Source of the DNA: Stomorhina lunata
Lineage: Eukaryota; Arthropoda; Insecta; Diptera; Rhiniidae
Direction: 5' to 3'
Assembly: GCA_933228675.1 (NCBI GenBank)
Contig: OW121744.1
Coordinates: 100,535,122 to 100,599,121 of the forward strand
DNA length: 64,000 bases
The position numbers and the translations under genes were made by a program. The notes under the pieces are model-generated. The model made no database searches, was not told where the DNA came from, and worked only from the letters and a program-made list of their open reading frames with translations. Positions 24,640 through 36,659 of the stretch are shown here, one piece after another (position 1 is the first letter of the stretch; each line of letters begins with the position of its first letter).

Positions 24640-26165
24640 TTTAATGATCTCAGTCCTCCAACCTTGTTCATGATAAACTTATATATGACAAAAGTTTTTT
24701 GTTGATCTTTGATCACTCTAGCCCATGTTAATAGAAATATTTGTTATTTTTTTACCACCACTGTACCCACATCTTAAATAAAATTAACTTTTTAAAATAG
24801 AAACTACTATTGAACGCTTAAAAAAAAGAAACTAAATTTAAAGACTCTCAGCATTTAAAAACTACAATAAACGGAAGCCCAAAATCATTAAAAAGCTTAA
24901 ATAAAGTATTTACACAAACAAAAAAAACGTTGCAGATCATTAAGAAAACCCCAAAAAATCCCTAAGAAAAATCAAATGGAATTTCAAAAAAAATAAAAAA
25001 TTAACAATTGTCATTAGTTGGGGAAAAAAAAGAAACTAAAAGTAAAATTTAAGTGTGACTATTTCTTATTAGATATTTGTTACGTCAAATAATTTAAAAA
25101 AGTTTTTTAAAATCATTTTCATTTCATAGACATGACAAAGAAGATGATCTTCTTAAAAGAAGTAACAAAGTATTGATTGCATTATTGGTTTTTGGATGAA
25201 ATAGAATTGAATGGCGGTAACCAGTAAAGTATTGAAAAAATTAAAATTATTGTTGTGGTTGTTGTTGGTATTACAAATAGAGTGAGTGAGTGTATGAATG
25301 AGTCGAGTGTTTGGCTATGAGGATGATGATGATCATCATCAACGATGATCATGTTGTTTCTAGTGGTGGTGGCATGTTATTTGTAATAATATTTTTAGTA
25401 TTCGGTATAATTTTGGAATGTTCTTTATACAAAAAAAAAAAAAAAAAGAAACAAAAACAATATTTAATATGATCTAGTGAATGGATAAATACTTTTAAAC
25501 TACACATGTAATATCCATCGTAATAACGCTGGATGCTGTTAAAACAAACCACCACATCTTTGAAAGATTCTCAAACAACGATCGATCTCAAAACCACTAA
25601 GATTTTCAAGATGTTTCTTAGATTTGTTTGATCATTTTTCGTTGTGGTGTTGAAATTTTTTTGTAAAGATGACAGGTTGATTTTTATTATATTTTTTTTT
25701 AATTTTCAATATCTGAAGGTCAGTTGTCGTCGTCAGACGTTAGGAAATCATTTATTTAAACTCAGATATTGTAACAACTAATCGACACTTGGGGATGATT
25801 TCGATCATGCAATTGAAAATGGGCTCTTAATAACTTTGTCTGCATTTGGCATGTGGTAATATTGATTTTATGACTATTTCCGGTATTTATGTCTGAAAGA
25901 TTTTTAAATTAACATCTTGGCGATGTAAGATGAAAAAATTATTTAAAATAATCTATTTTTGGTGAATATAACCTAACGTTCTTTTGTTATTTAAGATAGT
26001 ATATGCGATGTAACGGTTTCAGATGTAGTCCCTAATGAATCGGTGATGTAGCTACTGAATGACCATGACTATTATCTTTTCTTTCTAAACCAATAATTTC
26101 TTACTAAATTGATGGCCTGATCTGTAAAATGTCAAAACTTTTATTGACGATCTAGTCTTTGAACT
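24640..26165. other. Unique DNA with simple-sequence patches
   Basis: No gene is recognised. It holds a GATGATGATGATCATCATC patch near 25322-25342 and a 17-A run near 25431-25447. Open frames here are short and overlap the simple sequence. Confidence 0.45.
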
Positions 26166-26169
26166 AAAT

Positions 26170-26575
26170 CAACTGCTGAGTCATCTTGATTCTCTGAGTT
26201 ATTTTAAGCCGCTGAGGCATCTTGATTCACTCAGTTATTTTAAACTGCTGAGTCATCTTAATTCTCAGAGTTAGTGTAAACTGCTAAGTCATCTTGATTC
26301 TTTGAGTTATTTTAAACCGCTGAGTCATCTTGGTTCTCTGAGTTATTTTAAACTGCTGAGTCGTCTTGATTTTCTGAGTTATTTTAAACTGCTGAGTCAT
26401 CTTGACTCTCTGAGTTATTTTAAACTGCTGAGTCATCTTCAAATGTTGAGTCATCTTAAAGTACTGAGTCATCTTCCACTGCTGAGTCACATATAACTGC
26501 TGAGTCATCCTTAACTGATAAATCATCTCCAACTACTGAGTTATCTTTAACTGCTGAGTCATCTCGTTAAGAAGT
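26170..26575. repeat. ~36-bp tandem repeat carrying ten TGAGTCA sites
   Basis: Degenerate tandem repeat alternating GCTGAGTCATCTTGATTC with TCTGAGTTATTTTAAACT. I count ten exact TGAGTCA motifs, eight of them inside GCTGAGTCA; other copies are variants such as TGAGGCA, TAAGTCA or TGAGTCG. The 36-bp period is a multiple of three, so open frames exist on both strands (26284-26532 minus, 26302-26496 plus), but their KMTQQFKITQ-type peptides are products of the repeat, not evidence of a gene. Confidence 0.9.
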
Positions 26576-26607
26576 CTACTGCAATCATGGGCTGATCGAG
26601 CTTGACT

Positions 26608-28560
26608 TCAATTTTTCTATAGAAAATTTTTATATCGAAAAATTTTCTATAGAAAAATTTTCATATCGAAAAATTTTCTATAGAAAAATTTTTATTGAAA
26701 AAAAAAAATTTCTATAGAAAAACTTTTATATCGAAAAATTTTTATATTGAAAAATTTTGTACAGAAAAATCTTTAAATCGAAAAAATTTGTCTAGAACAA
26801 TTTTTATATCGACAAATTTATATATCGAAAAATTTTCTATTGAAAAATTTTTATATCGAAAAATTTTCTATAGAAACTTTTTTATATCGAAAAAAAAATT
26901 GTTATAGAAAAATGTTTAAGTCGAAAAATTTTGTATAGAAAAATAATTATATCGATAAATTTTGTATAAAAACATTTTTATATCGAAAAAATTTCTATTG
27001 AAAAATTCTTATATCGAAGAATTTTGTATAGAAAAATTTTTGTGTCGAAAAATTTAGATATCGAAAAATTTTCTATAGAAATATTTTCTATAGAAAAATT
27101 TTTATATCGAAAAATTTTCTATAGAAAAATATTTATATCAACAAATTTTCTATAGAAAAATTTTTATATCGAAAAATTTTCTGCAGAAAAACTTTTATAT
27201 CGAAAAATTTTCTATAGAAAAACTTTATATCGAAAAATTTTCTATAGAAAAACTTTTATATCGAAAAATATTCTATAGAAAAATTTTTATATCGAAAAAT
27301 TTTCTATAGAAAAATTTTTATATCAAAAAATTTTCTATATAAAACTTTTATATTCAAAAATTTTCTATAGAAAAATTTTTCTATAGAAAATTTTTCGATG
27401 TAAAAATTTTGCTATAGAAAATTTTTCGATTAAAAATTTTTTTCTAGAAAATTTTTCTATATAAAAATTTTTTATAGAAAAATTTTCGATATAAAAATTT
27501 TTTTATAGAAAATTTTTCGATATAAAAATTTTTCTATAGAAAATTTTTCTATATACAAATTTTTTTATAGAAAATTTTTCGATATAAAAATTTTTTTATA
27601 GAAAATTTTTCGATATAAAAATTTTTCAATAGAAAAATTTTCTATATAAACATTTTTCTATTGAAAATTTTTCGATAGAAAATTTTTCTATAGAAAATTT
27701 TTCTATAGAAAATTTTTCTATATAAAAATTTTTCTATAGAAAATTCTTCGATATAAAAATTTTTCTATACAAATTTTTCGATATAAAAATTTTTCTATAC
27801 AAATTCTTCGATATAAAAATTTTTCTATAGAAAATTTTCTATGTTAACATTTTTCTATAGAAAATTTTTCAATATAAAAATTTTTTTATAGAAAATTTTT
27901 CGATATAAAAATGTTTCTATAGAAAATTTTTCTATAGAAAATTTTTCTATAGAAAATTCTTTGATATAAAAATTTTTCTATACAAATTTTTCGATATAAA
28001 AATTTTTCGACAAAAAATTTTTCGACAAAAAATTTTTCTAGATAAAATTTTTCTATAGAAAATTTGTTTGATATAAAAATTTTCTATAGAAAATTTTTTG
28101 ATATACAAATTTTTCTATAGAAAATTTTTTAATATAAAAATTTTTCTATGAAAATTTTTTCGAAATAAAAGTTTTTCTATAAAAATCTTTTCGATATAAA
28201 AATTTTCCTATAAAAAAATTTTTGGATATAAAAAATTGTGTATAAAAAATTTTTGGTTATAGAAATTTTTCTATAAAAAAATTTTCGTTATAAAAATTTT
28301 TCTATACAAAATTTTTCGTTGTAAATATTGTTCATTATAAGAATTTTTTTTATGGAAACTTTTCCGTAATAAAAATTTTTCTATAGAAAATTTTTCGAAA
28401 TAATTTTTTTATTATAGAAAATTTTTCTAAATTATTATTTTTCTATACAAAATTTTTGCTATAAAATTTTTTATAGCAAATATTTTTACTTTTTAATTTT
28501 TGCAGCAAAAATTTTTCATAAAAATTTTTATAGCATAAAAGATTCCTTAAGCTTTTTTAG
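26608..28560. repeat. Minisatellite array E with internal orientation flip
   Basis: Tandem 30-31-bp units with the CTATAG-centred A/T palindrome. In the left part (26608 to about 27370) the spacer reads TATATCG; in the right part (about 27390 to 28200) it reads CGATATA, its reverse complement. Units become degenerate from about 28200 to 28560. Confidence 0.92.
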
Positions 28561-30069
28561 CATAAAAAAATCTATAAATTTTTTTTTTGAACTCTGGCTA
28601 AATGATTACAAATTAGCGTGATTTTAGCTCTTAAAATATTTTAAGATTTTTTTTTTGTTTTAAATATTGATCGTGTATCATGATTTGGAATGATTTAATG
28701 CCCATTTTTACATTCAATTTTAAAAATTTGATTATTTATTATTCAGCTCCGGTAGCAGTTTGAACTTGTCATAAATGAATGTCATTTAAATGTATGAGCA
28801 CACACTTGTTCGTCGAACATGTATAAATGTGCATGAGATGATTGAATCAAAATGATTCATAGTGAAGTGATCTCTAGAGTCATCTGCAAGAATCATATCC
28901 GCTTGTTTTTGTTTTCTGTTCAGAGTTTTCTGATGTTTTGTGGCTTGAAAATGACTAGATGCGCGTTACTTCAGCTCTTATTATCTAGAAGTTTATTAAC
29001 ATCGAACAAATTATTTTAAAACTTCTGCTTAAATGAAGAATTAAATGTTTATTTTGATGTATTTCAGTTCTTATTTTTTTATTTTCTTGAGCCTTCTTCT
29101 TTTATTTATGATCCGCTCTAGCTTCTCTAGCTGTTATTTTTGGGGCTTTAATCATTGATTTATTATAAAGACTCAAATTTAAGCTTTTGGTCACATACTT
29201 AAAACTATTCTACGTGGTCATCATGATCATTTTAACTGCCACACGGATCTTCTTTGTTTTTTTGAAACAATTTCAGTTATAAAAGTTGTCTTTAACTGAT
29301 TTTCAAAGTTAGTTGCCTCCAAATGTTAAAAGGTTAATTGGCATGATTTGTTCGTGGTTGGATCTGCTGATTCTTTTTTCAGATGATCGTGCCTTTTATT
29401 ACTCTTCTCCTCTTTTGGCTGTACGTACTTCCACGATCTACTACTACTGATCGTTAATTGTTGTTTGTTTTTGTAAAACACTCATTATTTTCGACCATTT
29501 GTTGGATTAAATGTTGGATCTTTGGTGGTTCATCTTTTGACCATATATGAGGTCTATTATTAAGTGCGTGTTGTCTTTAGGAGTATTTTCAGTAACTGAA
29601 TTCAAATTGTCGTTTGTCATTTTTACGTTTATTATTTATTTAATATAGTTAAAGTGTTGTTACGTTTATTAATTAAAAAAATGTTTATTATTATTTTTTT
29701 CTTGAAATTTGTGGTTTTATGATTTTTGTGCTGCGTTTTTTAAAGCACGTTAATTAAATTTATGTTTAAATAAAATTGTGTGAAAATTTTATTTAATGAT
29801 CTTAACAATTTCGAGTATGATATTAAAAAAGGCTTCTTAAATAGACTCTATAAATCAAAATAGATCTAAAAAATCTAAGTCTCGATCATCATGATTCACC
29901 AGGCTATTGAGCAGAAGTATTCGAGCTTATGTTTCGAATTTGGAGTCTGTAGACTTATCAGCAGTGTAGCTATATGGCCTCAAAGTAAGGCACCTCAGGA
30001 TCGTTTTTATAAAAACGATCCAGAAATACGAACAACATTGCTATATGTATGGTTTATCCCCTATAGTTT
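28561..30069. other. Unique DNA, no gene recognised
   Basis: This stretch contains one perfect 24-bp palindrome at 29998-30021. The 60-codon open frame 29891-30073 spans it and resembles nothing known to me. Confidence 0.45.
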
Positions 30070-31165
30070 ATAAGCAGGAGTAGGCAGCCCACACTACCAG
30101 CAGCCGATGAATTTGTTTAATTTTCGTTTGTACCACGATCATTAATAAAACTCGTGAAAATGAGTATTAAAATCATTCAGTTGGAATTTGGATATAAACA
30201 GAGTTGGTTGGTGCCGATTTGTTAAAGAAAAGACAAAAACAAAACAGGCAAGAAACAAATCAAAATCCAATTTATAGCAACAAAATACATGGTCCGGGAG
30301 AACAAAGAAATATAATCTCGAACATTGTTGCCACGACACTTTTTTATACCCTTCACCACCATAGGTGGAAAGGGTATATTGGGTTTGTGCTGATGTTTGT
30401 AACGCATAGAAATAATAGTCTGAGACCCACCTTTTAGTATACCAATCGACTTAGAAACACTTTCTGAGTTATTTTAACGATGTCCGTCTGGCTGGCTGGC
30501 TTGCCGGTTATCCATGTAAGCTTGTTATCATTCTACAGGTCGTAACTTTAAAGATAATTTGATGATATTTGACACAGCCTCATTTTGTGGTCCAATGACG
30601 ATGCCTATACTTTTTCGGCGAAATCGGATGACTATTTCGGGTACCTCCCGTAGGGATGCCTTCCCGGAATAGAGTTTTTGGTCCTTTTAATAGTATTCAG
30701 TATAAATATTGATTATGATAACCTTAATTAGTGTACCTAATTTTGTAGAAATCGGCCCATATTTGACCATACCTCCCATACAAAACACATTCTCAAAAGA
30801 CCTTTATATACACATAAAAGCACAAAAACGTTTATAACTCTAAATGTAAATGCATTCGATTTCTTAAACTTTGCACAGATAAATATTTTGTGAATATAAC
30901 CCAATAACCAAAATTTGGTAACAATCGGTCTACAATCCCATATCAGACCCTTAGCCGGAAATGACATAAATGTGGAAATTTTGAAAAAATACCACATAGT
31001 ATATGTATGTACGTCTCTAAGACTTAAGGAAAACTTGTTTAATTGTTGGTTCATATTTTACCTTAGTAGTGAAGGGTATCAGTCGGGCTTGACCGACTAT
31101 AGCTTTTCTTACTTTGTCTTTTGTTAACATTGGGAATATTTTTCAAAATTCTAATAAAAAACAAT
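30070..31165 (-). repeat. Inverted relic of the 1.42-kb unit, split by an insertion
   Basis: The reverse complement of 30070-30340 aligns with the middle of the 1.42-kb unit (for example the AATGATCGTGGTA, AACCAACTCTGTT and CACGACACT regions), and the alignment resumes after 31110 at ATTGGGAATATTTTTCAAAA. Between them lies the 0.77-kb repeat. This copy keeps the segment that copies 2 and 3 of the tandem have lost, so it is related to copy 1 or to the ancestral form. Confidence 0.75.
30341..31110 (-). mobile_element. 0.77-kb interspersed repeat, copy 2 (inserted)
   Basis: Inverted relative to copy 1 (21241-22015). Its outer end at 30341 is TTTTTATACCCTTCACCACC and its inner end reads CCGACTATAGCTTTTCTT. 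ACT flanks both sides (30338-30340 and 31111-31113), a possible 3-bp target duplication, although the AGT next to copy 1's left end makes it possible that ACT belongs to the element. It splits the inverted relic of the 1.42-kb unit. A hairpin-forming ATACCC...GGGTAT pair lies at the 30345-30377 end. Confidence 0.75.
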
Positions 31166-31184
31166 TTTTTTAGTTATTTTCGAT

Positions 31185-31815
31185 CCAAAAAAATTTTCTA
31201 TAGAAAAATGTTTAATAAAAAATTTTCCATAGAAAAATTTTTGATAAAAAATTTTCCATAGAAAAATTTTTGATAAAAAAATTTTCTATGGAAAAATTTC
31301 AGATAAAAAAATTTTCGATTGAAAAATTTTTGATAAAAAAATTTTCGATAGAAAAATTTTTGATAAAAAAATTTTTGATAAAAAATTTTCCATAGAAAAA
31401 TTTTTGATAAAAAAATTTTCTATGGAAAAATTTCAGATAAAAAAATTTTCGATTGAAAAATTTTTGATAAAAAATTTTCCATAGAAAAATTTTTGATAAA
31501 AAATATTCCATAGAAAAATTTTTGATAAAAAAATTTCTATAGAAAAATTTTTGATAAAAAAATTTCTATAGAAAATTTTTTGATAAAAAAATTTTCTATA
31601 GAAAAATTTTTGATAAAAAAAAAAATTTTCTATAGAAAAATTTTTGATAAAAAAATTTTCTATAGAAAAATTTTTGATAAAAAAATTTTCTATAGAAAAA
31701 TTTTTGATAAAAAAATTCTCTATAGAAAAATTTTTGATAAAAAAATTTTCTATAGAAAAATTTTTAACAAAAAAATTTTCTATAGAAAAATTTTTGATAA
31801 AAAAATTTTCAACAA
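31185..31815. repeat. Minisatellite array F, 30-bp palindromic unit
   Basis: Units with a CTATAG centre and a GAT-AAA spacer recur every 30 bp in the cleanest part (31630-31800); left units are degenerate with CCATAG or CTATGG centres. Open frames on both strands here (31433-31891 minus, 31580-31825 and 31644-31844 plus) are repeat artefacts rich in F, K and I. Confidence 0.93.
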
Positions 31816-31952
31816 ATATAAGTAGCTCCGATTTGAAATCGTAAAATTTCGCAAAAATGTGAATTTTTTGAAATAATGTTAAATTGTACAAATGTTTAAC
31901 ATTAATAAAAATAATAGTGAATATTTTTCCTTAGATTATATAGAATGTACAT

Positions 31953-32521
31953 TAGAGTGGTTCGAAGAAAAAAGTTGAGTCAGTCACCCCCTAGGATTAA
32001 AGATAATGTAAAAATAATTAAAAAAAAAAAAAAAATATATTTTTTTACCACGCCTACAAATGCCGCCCTTTTTGTATTTTGTTAACTGTGTCGCCATTTT
32101 TAGTCCGATCATAACATATTATACATTGATTTTCAGAGCTGTGTCAAGGCTACATTTCTCTCTTTGATAGTTTTTTACAACCTCGTCAATTTATAGTCAT
32201 AACTTTTTAAAATTCGAGTCGTACCCAACCTAATCAAATCGAGCAAAAATCTAGTTTTTAAAAGTTATGACTATAAATTGATGTGATAGTAAAAAACTAT
32301 CAAAGAAAGAAATGTAGCCCTTGCAGAGCTGCCAACAGCGATATATAAAATGTTATGATCGGACATAAAATGGCGACACAGTGAACAAAATACTAAAAGG
32401 GCGGTATTTGTAGGCGTGGTAAAAAAAATATATATATTTTTTGGAATTGTTTTAACATTATCTTTAATCCTAGGGGGTGACTGACACAACTTTTTTTTTG
32501 TATGGAAGGCGAACCGCTCTA
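31953..32521. mobile_element. hAT-type foldback MITE (569 bp)
   Basis: Two long inverted arms (about 31953-32200 and 32255-32521) face each other around a ~55-bp centre; matching landmarks include CACCCCCTAGGATTAAAG, ACCACGCCTACAAAT, GTCGCCATTTT and TTTATAGTCATAACTTTT with their complements. The ends are TAGAG(T/C)GGTTCG. An exact 8-bp duplication ATGTACAT flanks the element (31945-31952 and 32522-32529), the hallmark of hAT superfamily insertion. It has no coding capacity, so it would rely on a hAT transposase elsewhere. Confidence 0.92.
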
Positions 32522-32529
32522 ATGTACAT

Positions 32530-33226
32530 GGCATTGGATTTATAAATTGCAAAAGTTTAACCCTTTCTTCTCCGGGGTCTATGGTAAGAATTTGGATTTT
32601 TTTTCATTTTCTATAGGAAAATTAGGGAATATTAAGAATTTTTTACTAAATTTTATTCAATTTTTACTAAATCTTATTCAATTTTTATTAACATTAAGTC
32701 TTTTTATAAAAAAAAAATATATATTGACCCTAAACCGACATGGGGACTAAAATTACCTTAAAATTCGTTAATAAAATGACTACAAATTTTAATTTATTAA
32801 AGCACGAAATAAAATTCAAAGATCATAAGATCACAATTTGGTCAACATGTCTGTTAATGGTTAATATATATCTTCCAATAAAAGCCTCCCCTCCGATTTT
32901 CATCAAAGTCGGAAATTTTATAAAAGAAGGGAGATTCGTATTTTCTGATTTCAACCTCTTTAGACAATAATTCTTGTAAAAAATGTTTCTATATAAAAGT
33001 TTTAAATGTCGAAAAGTTTTTGTTATATAAATTTTTTGCTATTGAAATTGTTGTACACAAAATTTGTTTCAAAAGAAATTTTGTTTTAAAAATTTTTTTG
33101 CTATGGAAAATTGTTAATTTTATAATTTCAATACGTAATTTTTTGCTCTAAAAAATATCTTTCTACACAAAATTGTTGGCCATAAAATTATTTCAATTTA
33201 AAATATTTAAAAGCTTTTAATTTTTG
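32530..33226. other. Intergenic DNA, no gene recognised
   Basis: AT-rich sequence with short chance frames (32547-32750, 32740-32970). Nothing matches a known protein. Confidence 0.45.
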
Positions 33227-33234
33227 AAAAAAAA
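33227..33234 (-). terminator. Pol III terminator of tRNA-Trp
   Basis: Eight A on the plus strand give a T8 run on the minus strand, beginning 14 nt beyond the tRNA 3' end: a standard RNA polymerase III stop signal. Confidence 0.8.
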
Positions 33235-33247
33235 GTAATTTCACATT

Positions 33248-33319
33248 TGACCCCGACGTGATTTGAACACGCAACCTTCTGATCTGGAGTCAGACGCGCT
33301 ACCGTTGCGCCACGGAGTC
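33248..33319 (-). tRNA. tRNA-Trp (anticodon CCA)
   Basis: A 72-nt cloverleaf on the minus strand. The acceptor stem GACTCCG pairs with CGGGGTC (one G-U), with discriminator A. The D arm contains TGGCGCAACGG (box A). The anticodon stem TCTGA/TCAGA encloses the loop CTCCAGA, giving anticodon CCA, which decodes UGG tryptophan. The T arm GCGTG-TTCAAAT-CACGT pairs perfectly and contains box B. There is no intron, and CCA is not encoded, as in eukaryotic nuclear genes. A T8 terminator follows at 14 nt. All stems pair, so this copy looks functional, unlike the relics at 2973-3040 and 3832-3890. Confidence 0.95.
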
Positions 33320-34080
33320 ATATGAATATTATGTGTTAATAGTGGTATATAAAATACACCACCACAAAGCGCATGTCTGTACCAAAATCTGAACTATAAA
33401 TAAAATTCACCACCACCACCTTAAAGTGTGGTAAATTGTTGACAAAAAGGGGAAATCGTTTGAAAAATATTCAACTTTATTTCTATTATTAGAAAATCTT
33501 AAGTATACAAACAATTAACAATACAAGTATTTAAAAAATTGATAAAGTAATTTGTTCGAAAATTAGAAAAAATAACATGATCAATTACACGTTTTTTGTG
33601 GTGTCTAAAATTGTTTGTTAAATATGTTATTTTATACTTTTTTTGAAAAGAAAAATAATTATGTTTAAAATATATTAAAGGGGGGAGTAAACCTTTTTGA
33701 AGTCTCATTAAAGACAATTTTAATGAGTTTTTTAAACAATTTAGTTTTAGACATGTTTATAAAAATTGTTTATTAAATAAAAAAACTATCAATAATAAAT
33801 TATTAAAATCAATTCCCACAATTATTTTCTATATTATAACTTTTAGTAGGTATCTATTCAATAAAAAACCTTTCGCTTGTCATTTTCCTCAAATTTTTAA
33901 GATTTATTTTACTTTTATGTTTAAACAAATTTAACATAAAATGTTAAACATTGAAATTATTATTTTTCGTATTTTCTTTTTTTATACAAAGCCAAAAATT
34001 TGCATTAAATTAATACAACATGAACTACTGGCAGTTTTTTCAAACGAATCACTTTTGACCTAATTTTTATAATCAGGTGA
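33320..34080. other. Intergenic DNA, no gene recognised
   Basis: AT-rich, with a CCACCACCACC patch near 33410. The 72-codon open frame at 33499-33717 (minus) resembles nothing known. Confidence 0.45.
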
Positions 34081-34084
34081 TTTG

Positions 34085-35800
34085 TCTATAAAAATAGAAA
34101 TATTTTGAAAATTTTTCTAAAAAAATAAAAAAATTTTGAAAATTTTTCTATAAAAATCGAAAAATTTTGAAAATTTTTCTATAAAAATAGAAAAATTTTG
34201 AAAATTTTTCTAAAAAATAGAAAAATTTTGAAAATTTTTCTAAAAAAATAGAAAAATTTTGAAAATTTTTCTATAAAAATAGAAAAATTTTTCTATAAAT
34301 ATAGAAAAATTTTGAAAATTTTTCTATAAAAATAGAAAAATTTTGAAAATTTTTCTATAAAAATAGAAAAATTTTGAAAATTTTTCTATAAAAATAGAAA
34401 AATTTTGAAAATTTTTCTATAAAAATAGAAAAATTTTGAAACTTTTTCTATAAAAATAGAAAAATTTTGAAAATTTTTCTATAAAAATAGAAAAATTTTG
34501 AAAATTTTTCTATAAAAATAGAAAAATGTTGAAAATGTTTCTATAAAAATAGAAAAATGTTGAAAATTTTTCTATAAAAATAGAAAAATGTTGAAAATTT
34601 TTCTATAAAAATAGAAAAATTTTGAAAATTTTTCTATAAAAATAGAAAAATTTTGAAAATTTTTCTATAAAAATAGAAAAATTTTGAAAATTTTTCTATA
34701 AAAATAGAAAAATTTTGAAAATTTTTCTATAAAAATAGAAAAATTTTGAAAATTTTTCTATAAAAATAGAAAAATTTTGAAAATTTTTCTATAAAAATAG
34801 AAAAATTTTGAAAATTTTTCTATAAAAATAGAAAAATTTTTCTATAAAAATAGAAAAAATATGAAAATTTTTCTATAAAAATAGAAAAATTTTGAACTTT
34901 TTTCTATAAAAATAGAAAAATTTTGAAAATTTTTCTATAAAAATAGAAAAATTTTGAAAATTTTTCTATAAAAATAGAAAAATTTTGAAAATTTTTCTAT
35001 AAAAATAGAAAAATTTTGAAAATTTTTCTATAAAAATAGAAAAATTTTGAAAATTTTTCTATAAAAATAGAAAAATTTTGAAAATTTTTCTATAAAAATA
35101 GAAAAATTTTGAAAATTTTTCTATAAAAATAGAAAAATTTTGAAAATTTTTCTATAAAAATAGAAAAATTTTGAAAATTTTTCTATAAAAATAGAAAAAT
35201 TTTGAAAATTTTTCTATAAAAATAGAAAAATTTTGAAAATTTTTCTATAAAAATAGAAAAATTTTGAAAATTTTTCTATAAAAATAGAAAAATTTTGAAA
35301 ATTTTTCTATAAAAATAGAAAAATTTTGAAAATTTTTCTATAAAAATAGAAAAATTTTGAAAATTTTTCTATAAAAATAGAAAAATTTTGAAAATTTTTC
35401 TATAAAAATAGAAAAATTTTGAAAATTTTTCTATAAAAATGGAAAAATTTTGAAAATTTTTCTATAAAAATAGAAAAATTTTGAAAAGTTTTCTATAAAA
35501 ATAAAATATTTTTGGATAATTTCCTATAAAATTTTTGAAAAATTTCTTATAAAAATAAAAAATTTTTAAAACTATTCTATAAAAATAAGAAATTTTTGAA
35601 AAATTTCCTATAAAAATGAGAAATTATTGAAAAATTTCCTATAAAAATAAGAAATTTTTGAAAATTTTCTTATAAAAATAAGAGATTTTTGAAAATTTTT
35701 CTATAAAAATCGAAAATTTTTTAAAATGTCCCATAAAAATCTAAATTTTTTAAAAAATTTCCTATAAAAATAGAAAATTTTTGAAAATTTTCCTATATTT
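34085..35800. repeat. Satellite array G, 31-bp hairpin unit
   Basis: About 45 clean 31-bp units (34085-35500), then about 300 bp of degenerate ones. Each unit is a perfect 13-bp inverted repeat (AAAATTTTTCTAT and its complement) around an AAAA loop, joined to the next by a single G. The G fixes the orientation: array H carries C instead. Confidence 0.96.
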
Positions 35801-36655
35801 TTAAAGAAAAATTTTCAAAACCTTAAACTGCATTTCAAAATCGCCCTGAAACTATCTTTGTTAAAGGAATTACTTAAACCAAATTTAATTAGTAAATTAA
35901 TAACAGAATTACACAATCGATCTAGAAAACTGAGATTTCAAATCGATATTTTCCCCTAATAATCATCATAAGCTCTTTTTATTTGTCCGTCATTCTGCTA
36001 CAATCTTTCAAATCTTTTCATGGCAATAAAATTGATAATATACGAGTATCATTTATTTATTGATCATTAAAAGACATTTAAATTTAAATCTGAAACATGT
36101 TAACAGATTTTTAACAAATTATGTTTTGAAAAACAATGGGCAGGCAGTTTTAAACCAAATAAATTCAAATTAAGCCGCAAACAAATTTAATTATTGTCAT
36201 AAATATATGTTAGAGGTGTAAAAACAGAGTTAAGAGCATTTTAATTTTAAAGTTTCTTTCTTTTTTAGTTTGACTTCAGGGGCTATACATTTTTATTGGC
36301 TGACTTTTTCATGGGTTTTTATAAACAAAAAAATAGAAAAATGATTTAAAAAAGATTTCGGCTCTTTGGAATTTTGAAATGTTGCAATTTGCAATTGAAA
36401 ACGAAAATCCTTTCTATCATGTTCAATTTCGTCATGATTTTATTATTATTTTTGAATTTTTAGTTAAATTATAATCAGAGCAATATGAAATTTATTTTGT
36501 AATATTTAATGTACATTTTTTTGTAAACTCATGTCTTTTGACTTAGTCTGGGGCATATTTGTGGAATGCAATAAATCTTAATTTTGTTTTAAAGATGTTT
36601 CCTACTTATGTCTTTTGAAGAGCTACAGAAAGAAGATTAGTATTAGGATACTGTT
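35801..36655. other. Unique spacer between inverted arrays G and H
   Basis: About 0.86 kb of AT-rich single-copy sequence without recognisable gene or element. In a transcript running through G and H it would form the loop of a very long hairpin. Confidence 0.5.
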
Positions 36656-36659
36656 AAAA

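Noticed and set aside
25349..25555. 68-codon minus-strand frame with a run of F
   Set aside because: The phenylalanine run is the poly(A) tract at 25431-25447 read on the other strand; no coding evidence.
26284..26532. 82-codon frame with KMTQQFKITQ repeats
   Set aside because: Translation of the 36-bp TGAGTCA repeat; the opposite strand is open too, so there is no sign of coding selection.
31433..31891. 152-codon minus-strand frame with IENFFIKNFS repeats, and overlapping plus-strand frames
   Set aside because: Product of array F; long frames on both strands arise because the 30-bp period is a multiple of three and has few stops.
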